Part shown: piece after piece, positions 63,009 to 64,000 of the stretch | Layout: each line of letters starts with the position of its first letter | Numbering within the stretch: position 1 is the stretch's first letter | Source of the DNA: Carthagonibacter sp032251515 | GTDB taxonomy: Bacteria > Gemmatimonadota > Gemmatimonadetes > Palauibacterales > Palauibacteraceae | Direction: 5' to 3' | DNA: 64,000 nt | NCBI GenBank assembly: GCA_032251515.1 | Contig: JAVVDU010000006.1 | Span: 19,073 to 83,072 of the forward strand | Position numbers and translations under genes: made by a program | Notes under the pieces: generated by a model | The model's input: only the letters and a program-made list of their open reading frames with translations | Told to the model about the DNA's origin: nothing | Database searches by the model: none

Positions 63009-64000
63009 GTGCGCCAGATCCTGTCGCTCGACAACGTCCTCGCCCTCCTGCTGCTGTTCGCTCCGGCCGCACTCGTCATGGACCACGCGTTGGGGCTGGG
63101 CGGCACACCCGTCTTCGTGGCGGCCGCCCTCTCGATCATTCCCCTGGCGGGCTGGATGGGGAGGGCCACGGAACGCCTCGCCGAGCACGTCGGCGCGGGC
63201 GTGGGAGGGCTGCTGAACGCGACGTTCGGCAACGCCGCGGAGCTGATCATCGCGGTGCTGGCCCTGCGGGCCGGCCTGCAGGACGTGGTGAAGGCGTCGC
63301 TCACGGGGTCGATCATCGGCAACATCCTGCTCGTGTTCGGGCTCAGCGCCCTCGCGGGTGGCCTGCGCCATCCGCCCGTCCAGCGGTTCAACCGCACGGC
63401 CGCGAGCCTCGGCGCCACCATGCTCGTCCTCAGCGCGATCGGGCTGGTGATCCCCGCGATCTTCCATGCCCTCGCCGGTGACGGCCACGGGCCGGCCGAG
63501 CGGAACCTGAGCCTCGACATCTCCGTCGTCCTGATGCTGACTTACGTCCTGAGCCTCGTGTTCAGTCTCCGGACGCACTCGCACCTCTACCTCGGCGCGT
63601 CGCACGATCCGGAGGGAGAGGGTCGCGCGGGAGCGGACGGCGGGGAAGGACGTCATCCGCGGAGCTCGGCGGGCCGGGCCCTCGGACTCCTCGCGCTCTC
63701 GGCCGCGGCGGTCGGCGTGATGTCGGAGGTGATGGTCGGCAGTCTCGAGCAGGCGGCGCACGAGCTCGGCATGACGGAGGTCTTCGTGGGCGTGTTCCTC
63801 GTGGCCCTGGTGGGAAATGCCGCGGAGCACTCCACGGCGGTGCTCGTCGCGCTCAAGGACAAGATGGACCTCGCGGTGAACATCGCCGTCGGATCGTCGA
63901 TCCAGATCGCGCTGTTCGTCGCGCCGCTGCTCGTGTTCCTGAGCTACATCGTCGGCCCGGAGCCCATGGACCTGCGCTTCACCGGGCTGGAGGTGGTCGC
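63009..64000 (+). CDS. Ca2+/H+ antiporter (CAX family), 3' end outside the window
   Basis: At least 330 residues of a cation exchanger. Two signature repeats are visible: NATFGNAAELIIAVLALRAG near residue 73 and LVGNAAEHSTAVLVALKDKM near residue 270, each in a hydrophobic half of about five helices. The GNAAE segments bind Ca2+. A hydrophilic Gly/Glu loop of about 30 residues separates the halves. GTG 63009 has GGAAGG upstream. No stop appears before position 64000. Confidence 0.9.
   Translation, partial: MRQILSLDNVLALLLLFAPAALVMDHALGLGGTPVFVAAALSIIPLAGWMGRATERLAEHVGAGVGGLLNATFGNAAELIIAVLALRAGLQDVVKASLTGSIIGNILLVFGLSALAGGLRHPPVQRFNRTAASLGATMLVLSAIGLVIPAIFHALAGDGHGPAERNLSLDISVVLMLTYVLSLVFSLRTHSHLYLGASHDPEGEGRAGADGGEGRHPRSSAGRALGLLALSAAAVGVMSEVMVGSLEQAAHELGMTEVFVGVFLVALVGNAAEHSTAVLVALKDKMDLAVNIAVGSSIQIALFVAPLLVFLSYIVGPEPMDLRFTGLEVV

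Overview
This is a high-GC (about 70%), densely packed bacterial chromosome fragment that looks like part of a metagenome assembly: a 100-base N gap is flanked by a duplicated 55-base sequence. The organism is a diderm, shown by beta-barrel proteins, a lipoprotein and periplasm-directed multiheme cytochromes. Many exported proteins have signal peptides ending in AQQ or AQ, there is an ECF sigma factor translationally coupled to a Ser/Thr kinase with TolB-like and TPR regions, and ATGA/GTGA overlaps are common. Together these suggest Gemmatimonadota or a close relative. That placement is an inference; there is no rRNA gene here.

Layout. 0-13.5 kb: groEL, a serine hydrolase, a J-domain protein, a HAD hydrolase, a MATE-like membrane protein, menH-rsmD, a gamma-glutamyltransferase, and the ECF sigma/kinase pair. 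13.6-20.3 kb: two glycosyltransferases on the minus strand, a lipoprotein, a cupin, and thrS coupled to a hotdog-fold protein and a nitronate monooxygenase. 20.3-30.5 kb: a minus-strand cls-phzF-ytxJ cluster, an AI-2E family protein with a class V aminotransferase, an AmgK-RapZ fusion kinase with a MurU-like nucleotidyltransferase (cell-wall sugar recycling), a beta-propeller protein and two small genes behind guaA. 30.5-42.3 kb: guaA of the long, eukaryote-like form, an amidohydrolase, an outer-membrane porin-nrfH-nrfA operon for nitrite ammonification, rmuC, rtcB and an MFS transporter. 42.5-64 kb: single-chain purL, an outer-membrane protein, then a long plus-strand housekeeping run (infC-rpmI-rplT-pheS-pheT-small coiled coil-zapA-rny-folD-xseA-xseB-ispA-nadK-recN), an outer-membrane protein, tRNA-Cys and the start of a Ca2+/H+ antiporter.

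Most of the window is housekeeping. I found no phage, insertion sequence, CRISPR array or defence island, and I cannot support a wholly new multi-gene system. The points most worth a second look are the AmgK-RapZ-C fusion next to MurU, an NrfA whose catalytic heme site is CxxCH instead of CxxCK, a GMP synthase with a duplicated dimerisation region, a consensus promoter plus intrinsic attenuator ahead of infC (probably L20-controlled), a J-domain/winged-helix-like protein, and a series of long GC hairpins without U-tracts at gene ends. The N gap is probably artificial.
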